DNA from: LMUY01 sp965199555
GTDB lineage: Bacteria > Pseudomonadota > Alphaproteobacteria > Acetobacterales > Acetobacteraceae
Assembly: GCA_965199555.1 (NCBI GenBank)
Contig: CBDASJ010000006.1
Coordinates: 558,001-622,000 of the forward strand
Direction: 5' to 3'
DNA length: 64,000 nucleotides
The position numbers and the translations under genes were made by a program. The notes beneath the pieces are model-generated. The model was not told the origin of the DNA and did no database searches. It saw only the letters and a list, made by a program, of their open reading frames with translations. Each line of letters starts with the position of its first letter. Position 1 is the first letter of the stretch. Below, in pieces: positions 8,249 to 15,379 of this stretch.

Positions 8249-9315
8249 ACCAGGGTCGCCGAAATCGCGTAGTTCCACACCAGGCCGACCGCGGCACCCG
8301 CCAGGCCGGCGGGGGTCCAGCCGGCATGGTCGGAATACAGCACCTGCGCGATGCCGATATTGGCGTAGGCGCCCAGGCCGCAGCCCGCCAGGAACACGGG
8401 CAGGCCGCGCGCCAAGGCCGCGCCGCGCAGCCGGGCGTCGCGATAGGTGATGACATTGTTGAGTTGGAAGTTCGCCAGCATCGCCACCAGCGTCGCCGCG
8501 AGCTGCGCCGCCGTGAAGTCCGCCCCGGACCACCGCGCGCCGGACAGCACCAGCAGGTGCACCGCCACGCCCGCCAGCCCCACCAGGGCAAAGGCGACGA
8601 AGCGCAGCGGCACCAGCCCGTTCCCGATCTTGTCCAGCAGCAGGGCGGCGAACTGGATCAGCACCAGCACGTCCAGCTTGCTGCGGCCCGACTCGCGCGG
8701 GTGGAACCGGCAGGCGATTTCCGTCAGCCGCAGCGGCCCCGGCGCCGACAGCACCAGGTCCAGCAGGATCTTGAAGCCCTGCGCGGTGAGCCGCGGCGCC
8801 AACGCCTCGAACAACGGCCGCGGCAGGAGGAAGTAACCGCTCATCGGGTCGTGCAGCGGCACCCGGAGCGCCCGCTGCGCCAGCCGGGTGCCGGCAGAGG
8901 AAATGCGGTGCCGCCACGCGCCGGACAAGCCCGCCGCGTCGCCACCGGGCACGTGGCGGCTGCCGACCGCGATGTCCGCCCCGGCGCGCACGGCGGCCAG
9001 CAGGTCCGGCAAGCGGGTTTCGTCGTGCTGCAAATCGCCGTCGATCACCGCCACGAAGGCGGCCGAGGAGGACAGCGCCCCCTCAACCACCGCGGAGGAC
9101 AGGCCGCGCCGCCCGATGCGGCGGATGCAGCGCACGCGGGGATCGGCCGCCGCCACGACCCGGACCTCCGCCGCCGTGCCATCCGGGCTGTCGTCGTCGA
9201 CGAACACCGCCTCCCACGCGATGCCGCGCAGGGCCGCGTCCAGCCGGGCCAGCAAGGGCCGCACGTTGGCCCGCTCGTTGTAGCAGGGCACGATGATGGA
9301 TAGCTCCGGCGGCAT
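8233..9315 (-). CDS. Polyprenyl-phosphate mannosyl/glucosyltransferase (GT2) fused to GtrA-like domain
   Basis: A 360-residue protein. The N-terminal GT-A domain (about 1-225) has LSIIVPCYNERANV, VDDDSPDGT and the metal-binding VIDGDLQHDE of dolichol-phosphate-mannose-synthase-like enzymes. The C-terminal part (about 230-360) has four hydrophobic helices of the GtrA type (LRFVAFALVGLAGVAVHLLV, then FQLNNVITYR). It charges undecaprenyl phosphate with a sugar in the cytoplasm, and GtrA-like helices are thought to help flip it. The overlapping downstream GT39 gene would use that donor. ATG 9315 is the only Met directly before the GT2 start. Confidence 0.9.
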   Translation of the reverse strand: MPPELSIIVPCYNERANVRPLLARLDAALRGIAWEAVFVDDDSPDGTAAEVRVVAAADPRVRCIRRIGRRGLSSAVVEGALSSSAAFVAVIDGDLQHDETRLPDLLAAVRAGADIAVGSRHVPGGDAAGLSGAWRHRISSAGTRLAQRALRVPLHDPMSGYFLLPRPLFEALAPRLTAQGFKILLDLVLSAPGPLRLTEIACRFHPRESGRSKLDVLVLIQFAALLLDKIGNGLVPLRFVAFALVGLAGVAVHLLVLSGARWSGADFTAAQLAATLVAMLANFQLNNVITYRDARLRGAALARGLPVFLAGCGLGAYANIGIAQVLYSDHAGWTPAGLAGAAVGLVWNYAISATLVWRAR

Positions 9316-9359
9316 CGGCCGGTTGGTCGGCTGCACCAGGGGCGGCGTCAAGGCCTGCG

Positions 9360-9839
9360 CTAGATCGGCACGCCCGCCAGGTCGCGGCTGGTGCGGATGG
9401 TTTGCAGCGTTTGCACCCGGCTGACCGCGTCGGCCCCGGTCAGCGCCTGCGTCAACTGGTTCTCGTGCGCGGTATCGCGCGCCACCAGCCGCAGCAGGAA
9501 GTCGCCGCCACCGCGGATCATGTGGCAGGCCCGCACCTCCGGCCATTGCGCGACCAGCCGCTCGAACCCGCTCAGCACCGCTTCCTTCTGGCTTTCCAGC
9601 CCGACGATGGCGAAGAACTCGATCGGCCAGCCGAGCTTCGCCGGGTCGGTGTCGGCGCGGTAGCCGCGGATCACCCCGGCTTCCTCCAGCCGGCGCACCC
9701 GCCGCAAGCATGGCGGGGCGGAGATATCCGCCCGGCGGGCAAGCTCCACGTTCGTCATCCGGCCGTCCGCCTGCAATTCGGCAAGGATGCGGCGGTCGAT
9801 CCCGTCGAGGTCCGGGATGTCTGCGGGAGAATGTTTCAT
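9360..9839 (-). CDS. Lrp/AsnC-family transcriptional regulator
   Basis: A 159-residue feast/famine regulator. The N-terminal winged HTH (about 10-60) reads DGIDRRILAELQADGRM, then NVELARRADISAPPCLRRVR. The C-terminal RAM/effector domain (about 70-150) has FFAIVGLESQ and VRACHMIRGGGDFLLRLVA, the ligand and dimerisation glycine cluster. It is divergent from trxB across about 138 bp, so it may regulate itself and possibly trxB. It ends 44 bp before the GT2-GtrA gene on the same strand and could be cotranscribed with it. Effector is unknown. Confidence 0.93.
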   Translation of the reverse strand: MKHSPADIPDLDGIDRRILAELQADGRMTNVELARRADISAPPCLRRVRRLEEAGVIRGYRADTDPAKLGWPIEFFAIVGLESQKEAVLSGFERLVAQWPEVRACHMIRGGGDFLLRLVARDTAHENQLTQALTGADAVSRVQTLQTIRTSRDLAGVPI

Positions 9840-9977
9840 CGGGCTGCGGCGCGGTTCCGTTGTCGCGGACGGGCGACGGGACGAAACAATATTCCACAAT
9901 CGCCGCCGGGCAAGGCCCTGCTTGCACAACAGCAGGGCTGCGCAGATATCGGTTGCAGCCGTTGGAGCGCTTCCCGC

Positions 9978-10979
9978 ATGCCGCAGACTATCCACTCCCG
10001 AGTCCTCATCCTGGGCGGGGGGCCGGCCGGCTACACCGCGGCGATCTACGCCGCGCGGGCGAGCCTGGCCCCGGTGCTGGTGCAGGGCCTGCAACCCGGC
10101 GGGCAGCTCACCATCACTTCCGAGGTCGAGAACTACCCGGGCTTTGCCGAAGCGGTGCAAGGCCCGTGGCTGATGGAGCAGATGGCGGCGCAGGCCCGCC
10201 ACGTCGGCACGCGGCTGGTGGACGACGTCGTCACCGGGCTGGACCTGGCGGCGCGGCCGTTCCGTGCCGAGGGCGACGGCGGCGACACCTACACCGCGGA
10301 CACGCTGGTGCTGGCCACCGGCGCCCAGGCGCGCTGGCTGGGCCTGCCGTCGGAAAAGGCGTTCGCCGGCGCCGGCGTGTCCGCCTGCGCCACCTGCGAC
10401 GGGTTCTTTTTCCGCGGCAAGGCGGTGGCCGTGGTGGGCGGCGGCAACACCGCGGTGGAGGAAGCGCTCTACCTCACCAACCATGCTTCTTCCGTCACGG
10501 TGATCCATCGCCGCGACAGCTTCCGGGCGGAGCGCATCCTGCAGGACCGGCTGTTCGCCAACCCCAAGGTGCGCGTGGTTTGGAACAGCGCGGTGGAGGA
10601 AATCCTGGGCACCACCAGCCCGAAGGCGGTGGCGGCCGTGCGGGTGCGGGACGGGGCGGGCGCCCGGCAGGACATCCCGGTGGAAGGCGTGTTCATCGCC
10701 ATCGGCCACGACCCGGCCACGGCCCTGGTGCGCGGCCAATTGGCCCTGGACGGCGACGGCTACGTGCAGATCGCCCCGTGGTCCACCGCCACCAACATCT
10801 CCGGCGTGTTCGCCGCCGGCGACGTGGCGGACCCGCGCTATCGGCAGGCCGTCACCGCCGCCGGCATGGGGTGCATGGCGGCACTGGAAGCGGAGAAGTT
10901 CCTGGCCGAGCACTCGCCCGTGCCGCACATCCGCGCGCGGGAAGCGCAGACGGAGCAAATGATCGGCGCGTGGGAATGA
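9978..10979 (+). CDS. trxB: Thioredoxin reductase
   Basis: A 333-residue NADPH-dependent flavoprotein that reduces thioredoxin. Visible are the FAD-binding GGGPAGYTAAIYAAR (about 12-26), GGQLTITSEVENYPGF, the redox-active CATC disulfide in SACATCDGFFF (about residues 136-142), the NADPH-binding VVGGGNTAVEEAL, and the second FAD motif GVFAAGDVAD near the C-terminus. ATG 9978 was chosen because it directly precedes the IHSRVLILGGG beta strand; the open frame further upstream is a chance extension. It is followed 83 bp later by a lysR gene, a pairing common in alphaproteobacteria. Confidence 0.96.
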   Translation: MPQTIHSRVLILGGGPAGYTAAIYAARASLAPVLVQGLQPGGQLTITSEVENYPGFAEAVQGPWLMEQMAAQARHVGTRLVDDVVTGLDLAARPFRAEGDGGDTYTADTLVLATGAQARWLGLPSEKAFAGAGVSACATCDGFFFRGKAVAVVGGGNTAVEEALYLTNHASSVTVIHRRDSFRAERILQDRLFANPKVRVVWNSAVEEILGTTSPKAVAAVRVRDGAGARQDIPVEGVFIAIGHDPATALVRGQLALDGDGYVQIAPWSTATNISGVFAAGDVADPRYRQAVTAAGMGCMAALEAEKFLAEHSPVPHIRAREAQTEQMIGAWE

Positions 10980-11062
10980 AATAGCCCGCATTCGGGCGAG
11001 ACATCGAGGCGCAGGCTGTTACTCTCCCCGATATGGGTACGAATCGGGAAAGAGGGCCGTCA

Positions 11063-11947
11063 ATGGACTGGGACAAGCTGCGGGTGTTCCACGCAGTCGC
11101 GGAAGCCGGCAGCTTCACCCATGCCGGCGACACGTTGAACCTCAGCCAGTCCGCCGTCAGCCGGCAGATCTCCGCGCTGGAAGAGAACTTGCAGGTGTCG
11201 CTGTTCCACCGCCACGCCCGCGGCCTGATCCTGACCGAGCAGGGCGAAAGCCTGAACCGCACGGTGCGCGACGTGTTCGCCAAGCTGGCGATGACGGAAG
11301 CGTTGCTGACGGAAAGCAAGGAGAAGCCGACCGGCCGGCTGAAGGTGACCACGACGGTGGGGCTTGGCTCGCATTGGCTGGCGTCCCGGGTCGGCGGGTT
11401 CCTGGCCGCCTACCCCGACGTGTCCATGACGCTGCTGCTGGACGATTCGGATTTGGACCTGGCGATGCGCGAGGCCGACGTCGCCATCCGCATGCACACG
11501 CCGAAGCAGCCGGACCTGGTGCAACGCCACCTGATGACGCTGCAATGGAACATCGTCGCCTCCAAGGAATACCTGGCCAAGCGCGGCACCCCGACCCGGC
11601 CGGAGGAGTTGGACGACCACGCGCTGATCCTGTTCGGCGATTACCGGCCGCCGTTCGGGGAAATCAACTGGCTCGCCCATGCCGGCCGCCGCGCCGGGCA
11701 GCCGCGGCGGGCGGTAATGGAGGTGAACTCCCTGCACGCCATGGCCATGGCCGCCCGCGGCAGCGTCGGCCTCGCCGCCCTGCCGACCTGGATGAGCGAG
11801 GAAGTGGACGGGCTGCAAACCGTGCTGACGGACCTGAAGCCGCCGAAGGTGGACGTGTATTTCGTGTATCCGGAGGAGCTGCGAAATTCCAAGCGGGTGG
11901 CGGTGTTCCGCGACTTCTTGCTGGCGGAAATCCAAGGGCTGCAATGA
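11063..11947 (+). CDS. LysR-family transcriptional regulator
   Basis: A 294-residue LTTR. The N-terminal winged HTH reads LRVFHAVAEAGSFTHAGDTL, then LSQSAVSRQISALEENL (about 5-60), followed by the periplasmic-binding-protein-like effector domain (about 90-290). ATG 11063 (MDWDKLR) has AGAGGG upstream and gives the usual LTTR length. An in-frame ATG at 11033 would add ten unusual residues. The gene is co-oriented with trxB. Its 3' end is the left limit of the conserved chromosome before the AT-rich insertion. Target genes and inducer are not evident. Confidence 0.93.
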   Translation: MDWDKLRVFHAVAEAGSFTHAGDTLNLSQSAVSRQISALEENLQVSLFHRHARGLILTEQGESLNRTVRDVFAKLAMTEALLTESKEKPTGRLKVTTTVGLGSHWLASRVGGFLAAYPDVSMTLLLDDSDLDLAMREADVAIRMHTPKQPDLVQRHLMTLQWNIVASKEYLAKRGTPTRPEELDDHALILFGDYRPPFGEINWLAHAGRRAGQPRRAVMEVNSLHAMAMAARGSVGLAALPTWMSEEVDGLQTVLTDLKPPKVDVYFVYPEELRNSKRVAVFRDFLLAEIQGLQ

Positions 11948-11982
11948 AGGACCTGATGGTCCGACGGGTGGTGCCGCGGTTG

Positions 11983-12004
11983 TGCCATAACAGGCGTTAT
12001 GGCA
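11983..12004. repeat. Perfect 9-bp inverted repeat at left flank of the AT-rich island
   Basis: Arms TGCCATAAC and GTTATGGCA are separated by AGGC. It starts 35 bp after the lysR stop. There is no T-tract, so an intrinsic terminator is not convincing. A similar CCATAAC followed by a related GRC triplet recurs at 14553-14559 next to the right limit of the AT-rich block. The repeat may therefore be part of an integration site or element end; this is inference only. Confidence 0.4.
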
Positions 12005-12130
12005 AGTCGGCTCTATGCGGAGGGTGCCTGGCGGTTGGGCGCTGCCTCCCGTGCCCTTGGCATTCCGGCAGGGACCAACCCTCCGGGCGCGATGCGCCGC
12101 CAGATCACCCCGGCCGGGCGACGCGCCTGA
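11999..12130 (+). CDS. Possible small 43-residue protein or gene remnant
   Basis: A short frame starting in the right arm of the 11983-12004 inverted repeat. It encodes a basic, alanine/glycine-rich peptide with one weak feature, a G-x2-A/R-rich stretch followed by NPPGAMRR that faintly recalls small ribosome-modulation-factor-like proteins. No Shine-Dalgarno is obvious. It is still GC-rich, unlike the recombinase gene that follows. I rate it more likely a relic or chance frame than a functional gene. Confidence 0.15.
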   Translation: MASRLYAEGAWRLGAASRALGIPAGTNPPGAMRRQITPAGRRA

Positions 12131-12280
12131 CCCTGCGCAACGGGCCGTCCGCCCACCCCAGGAGGGGACCCCGAGCGGTCGATACCGCCGCGCACGCGGC
12201 GCTTACGCGATCCCTATGGTTCCCCACCCTTCCGCACCGCTACGCGGCCTCCCGAAGGGAGGGGGCTATGCCCTGCGGGT

Positions 12281-12377
12281 TTGCAAAACCATTACTTTTG
12301 CAATAGCCAAGGCGACAATTCTAAGTGCTTGATTTCATTGTCTCTGGACTATTGCAAAACCCCTTTGCATAATTGCA
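12281..12377. promoter_or_regulatory. Cluster of TTTTGCAA dyads before the recombinase gene (putative recombination/operator sites)
   Basis: Four copies or half-copies of one motif lie directly upstream of the serine recombinase start: TTGCAAAA (12281-12288), TTTTGCAA (12296-12303), CTATTGCAAAAC (12349-12360) and TGCA-TAAT-TGCA (12366-12377). The first pair forms a perfect 8-bp inverted repeat with a 7-bp centre. The second and third are also mutually inverted about 50 bp apart. Dyads of this size beside a resolvase/invertase gene resemble recombinase-binding subsites and may also autoregulate its promoter. No experimental match is known to me. Confidence 0.5.
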
Positions 12378-12379
12378 GC

Positions 12380-12982
12380 ATGAAAATTGGCTATGCTCGC
12401 GTTTCCACCGATGAACAATCTTTAGACCTGCAACGCGACGCCCTTGCCCAAGCTGGATGTGCCCAGGTGTTTGAAGATCGGGGTGTTTCCGGCGGATCCT
12501 TGCATCGACCAGGCCTTGATGCCGCCCTTGCCAGTCTTGGGCCGGATGATGTGCTAACAGTGTGGAAACTGGACCGGCTTGGCCGCTCCCTGCCGCACCT
12601 GATCGAGACGGTGCGCCGAGTGGGTAAACGTGGAGCGGGCTTTGCCTCTCTGTCTGAAGCTATCAACACCACCACAGCAGGGGGCAAGTTGGTGTTTCAC
12701 ATCATGGGAGCCCTAGCAGAGTTCGAGCGGGCGTTGATCGTTGAACGGGTCGTGGCCGGGATCGCATCGGCCAAAAAGCGTGGCAAACATATCGGACGGC
12801 CTCGGAAACTCACCGTTGAGCAAATTAGCCATGCCCGTGAGTCCCTTGCGAGGGGAGTGCAGACGTTAAGCAGCATGGCCGCTATTTTGGGCGTGGATCA
12901 TACGACGTTATGGCGGGCACTGAAAAAGCTAGACCAAACTCCCAAAGTGGAACATAAAGAGAACATGCTCGGTACGCTATGA
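12380..12982 (+). CDS. Serine recombinase (resolvase/invertase family)
   Basis: A 200-residue small serine recombinase. The N-terminal catalytic domain (about 1-140) starts MKIGYARVSTDEQSLDLQRD with nucleophile Ser10, followed by the family arginines in VWKLDRLGRSLPHL and the helix-E entry ALAEFERALIVERVVAG. The C-terminal HTH (about 145-185) has GRPRKLTVEQI and SSMAAILGVDHTTLWRAL. Length and domain order match Tn3 resolvases and DNA invertases, not IS607 transposases (HTH first). The gene is more AT-rich than its surroundings. Its stop overlaps the next gene's ATG (ATGA), so recombinase and KwaA-like protein look translationally coupled. TTTTGCAA dyads precede it. Confidence 0.93.
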   Translation: MKIGYARVSTDEQSLDLQRDALAQAGCAQVFEDRGVSGGSLHRPGLDAALASLGPDDVLTVWKLDRLGRSLPHLIETVRRVGKRGAGFASLSEAINTTTAGGKLVFHIMGALAEFERALIVERVVAGIASAKKRGKHIGRPRKLTVEQISHARESLARGVQTLSSMAAILGVDHTTLWRALKKLDQTPKVEHKENMLGTL

Positions 12983-13506
12983 CCCTCTTTGCTAAGTTCC
13001 TCCTGTTTTTTACGTCTTGGTCCCCGGCCTATGCGTTGATCGTATTGATTGCTTGGAAGGCAAACAACGATGTCGCCATGATATCTCTGCTGTTTACGTC
13101 GCTTAGTGCAGCAATTTATTTCGCAATGGAATATTGGACTTTCTCTAAATCAGACAGGATCATAAAAGTAAAGTCCATCTCAAGAAGAGATGAGAACATA
13201 TTAATGTATGTAATAGCTTATCTGCCACCATTTTTCTCTGTGCAGTTTGACCATACAGAGCAAATATTCGCTCTTCTTTGGTTTTACATAATATTTGCGT
13301 TTAGCTATGTGTCGCTCGGCCTATTCTATTTAAACCCGATGTTCATTATGAGAGGCTATAGAACATTTACAGTGATCGCCGAGAGTGGCGAAGAGTACAT
13401 TGCTCTAATAAAGGGTAACGAACATCCCCGATCCGGGCAGACGATACATTATAGAAACTTGGAAAGAGTTCTCTTAGTCGAAAGCTTTACCCACGACGGT
13501 GAGTGA
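12979..13506 (+). CDS. kwaA-like: KwaA-like integral membrane protein (Kiwa-type defence)
   Basis: A 175-residue AT-rich gene product with about four hydrophobic segments (about residues 4-25, 33-52, 76-92, 95-118) and a soluble C-terminal tail of about 50 residues. The arrangement of an SPAYALIVLIAW-type TM1, YVIAYLPPFFSV, a membrane segment ending GLFYLNPMF, then GYRTFTVI and a beta-rich tail fits the KwaA pattern as I recall it (TM helices, then xYxNPxxxxxGY and a cytosolic domain). In Kiwa, KwaA senses membrane perturbation at phage attachment and works with the DNA-binding KwaB. It overlaps the recombinase stop by 4 bp and faces the KwaB-like gene 4 bp away. An alternative reading is an unrelated orphan membrane protein. 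Confidence 0.65.
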   Translation: MTLFAKFLLFFTSWSPAYALIVLIAWKANNDVAMISLLFTSLSAAIYFAMEYWTFSKSDRIIKVKSISRRDENILMYVIAYLPPFFSVQFDHTEQIFALLWFYIIFAFSYVSLGLFYLNPMFIMRGYRTFTVIAESGEEYIALIKGNEHPRSGQTIHYRNLERVLLVESFTHDGE

Positions 13507-13510
13507 GTAA

Positions 13511-14509
13511 TTACATCAAATTCTTCTCCACACCTATGTACCTTATGTCAGTTAGCAAGCTACTTACATAATCATCATCTAGAACATGAAGATAGGCACG
13601 GAGCTGTGATTTGTCCGTTGCGTCGACCAAGATTACGGCACCTTCACCTTCACCATCTATTCTGATTGGTAAACCGGCCTCTTGAATCAAAGTTTTGATT
13701 CTGGACATGTCGAGCTGCGGCAAGTGGGTCTTTCGACCTAATCCGGCCATTTTATTGAGGCTTCTTTTGCTCGCGAAGAGAGCCTGCTTGAGGCTTTCAG
13801 GTTCAGATACAGGCAACAGTTCTATAACGGTGGCAAACGATGTATCTGCAATAGATGAAGTGACACTCTGGAAGTCGAGAATAGACTCAAATTTCCTATA
13901 GTTTGATATGTACATGTAATCACGCCAGACAAAAAAGTCCACGATATCGTCAAAAACAAGCACGCTATCAGACTCAACTTCTTTATACAGGGAGCCTTCC
14001 AGAATCCGAGCCATTAGACCTCTTCTAACGATCTTGGTTTCTGTTGATGATCTGAAAATATGAACACTCTCTCCCTCAGAGAAAGTTAGCTCCGTATGAA
14101 TAAACCTCAGCTTGCTTAAATAATTATTGTCGCCATTAAACGGCTGTACTACGTCACTTGAGGGAAACTTACCTAGCCAGCTTTCGACCTCACCAAAGTG
14201 GTTTGTTGGCATAACAGCCAATCGTCCATCTGCAAAAGCTTGAAATCCAAATGGGGCAAGTCCGCTGCCGTCCGAGAGGGCTTCCGTAATGAGATGTCTG
14301 AGAGAGGTATCTAGATCCTCCTTAAACCGCTCAGCTAAAGTCTCTGTCATATTAAGGTATCGGGTATTCTGCTCAGTCGGCTTTTTTATCGACTTGACCA
14401 AGTTTACTTGGCAAGTAGCCGTAGCTAATTCATCTAAATTATCTAGAAGACCGTTGAGTGAGGTTGTTAATTCATCAACCGAGATCAACAGGGGGCTTTG
14501 ATCAGACAT
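13511..14509 (-). CDS. kwaB-like: KwaB-like DUF4868 protein (Kiwa-type defence)
   Basis: A 332-residue soluble, AT-rich gene product. The C-terminal half shows the DUF4868 pattern: an SRIKTLIQEAGLPIRID helix-strand, then a terminal LHVLDDDYVSSLLTDIRYIG ending about ten residues before the stop. The N-terminal half has a helical start (about 1-80) and a mixed central region. In Kiwa, KwaB is the DNA-binding partner of KwaA. Described Kiwa operons are co-directional kwaA-kwaB as I know them; here the two genes converge with 4 bp between stops, so each needs its own promoter. Upstream DNA at 14510-14566 is AT-rich and would hold the kwaB promoter. Assignment is by remembered family pattern, not by search. 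Confidence 0.65.
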   Translation of the reverse strand: MSDQSPLLISVDELTTSLNGLLDNLDELATATCQVNLVKSIKKPTEQNTRYLNMTETLAERFKEDLDTSLRHLITEALSDGSGLAPFGFQAFADGRLAVMPTNHFGEVESWLGKFPSSDVVQPFNGDNNYLSKLRFIHTELTFSEGESVHIFRSSTETKIVRRGLMARILEGSLYKEVESDSVLVFDDIVDFFVWRDYMYISNYRKFESILDFQSVTSSIADTSFATVIELLPVSEPESLKQALFASKRSLNKMAGLGRKTHLPQLDMSRIKTLIQEAGLPIRIDGEGEGAVILVDATDKSQLRAYLHVLDDDYVSSLLTDIRYIGVEKNLM

Positions 14510-14566
14510 TCTAAGCTGATCTCATACCTAGAGTGATTCTACCAGCTTAATTCCATAACGGACATT

Positions 14567-15379
14567 TCAGTTCATAACACGCGGCTCGGCGCCCCGGGCG
14601 ACAAGTGCGATCGACTCGACCACTTCTGTCACAAGCCCGTCCCGGGCCACCGCCGTCACCAAGCGCTCCACCTCGGTCCGTAGTCTCGCCACGCCGTCCT
14701 CGCCCAGTCGCGCCCGGCTAGTGCTCGACATGGACAGCGCGCGTTCCACCAGCGCCGCGCCCGGTGTGCGGTGGCGTTCCACCACGCCCAGGCGATGCAG
14801 GCGGCACAGGGGCGAGTCCAGCAGCACCGCCTCGTGCTTCACCCAGCCGGGTTGCCGCCACGCCGCGCGGCGGCCGCCGACCGCCGCGGCTTCCAGCACC
14901 CGCTCGTACTCCGCGCGCCAGGCATTGTCGGGGGCGTCGATGTGGGTGGTGGAGAACAGGACCAGCGCACCGCCCGGCTCCAGCATCGTGGCCAGCCGCC
15001 GGGCGGTGTCCGGGCGGTCCATCCAGTGGAAGGCGCGGCCGATCGTTACCAGGCGGAAGCGGCCGAGCGCCGGCGTCAGGTCCTGCGAGCTGCCTTCGCG
15101 AAAACTGATGTCCGCCCCGGCCTCCGCCGCCAGCCGCGTCGCCAGCGCCAGCATCTCCGGCTCCGGGTCCATGCCCACCGCCGCCGCCACGTAGGGGCGG
15201 AACGCGGTGGCGAGCTGGCCCGGGCCGCAGCCGAGGTCCAGCAGGCGGCCGGTGCCGTCCAGCCGGCACAGCGTCGCCACGTCGGCGAACAGGGCGGGCG
15301 CGTAGGCGGGGCGGCCTTGCAGGTAATGCGCCGCGGCGGAGCGGAAGCGCGCCGGGTCGAACGGGATCGGCGCGATCAC
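14567..15379 (-). CDS. SAM-dependent class I methyltransferase
   Basis: A 270-residue protein. It has SAM motif I LLDLGCGPGQLATAF (about 43-57), the acidic ribose-binding position GMDPEPEML, and post-I LVTIGRAFHWMDRPDTARRL, the pattern of UbiE/COQ5-like Methyltransf_11 enzymes. Substrate unknown. The gene overlaps recQ by 4 bp downstream of it, so the two are one transcription unit. Its 3' end abuts the AT-rich island: the last codons (VMN) lie next to CATAAC repeats, so the C-terminal few residues could have been reshaped by the insertion. Confidence 0.88.
   Translation of the reverse strand: MIAPIPFDPARFRSAAAHYLQGRPAYAPALFADVATLCRLDGTGRLLDLGCGPGQLATAFRPYVAAAVGMDPEPEMLALATRLAAEAGADISFREGSSQDLTPALGRFRLVTIGRAFHWMDRPDTARRLATMLEPGGALVLFSTTHIDAPDNAWRAEYERVLEAAAVGGRRAAWRQPGWVKHEAVLLDSPLCRLHRLGVVERHRTPGAALVERALSMSSTSRARLGEDGVARLRTEVERLVTAVARDGLVTEVVESIALVARGAEPRVMN

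Noticed and set aside
12318..14525. Imperfect direct repeat (ATTCTAAG followed by a CT-GAT-TCAT-like tail) at 12318-12338 and 14508-14525 flanking the defence genes
   Set aside because: Only eight bases match exactly and the right copy overlaps the kwaB-like start codon; in AT-rich DNA this can arise by chance. Not enough to call attachment sites.
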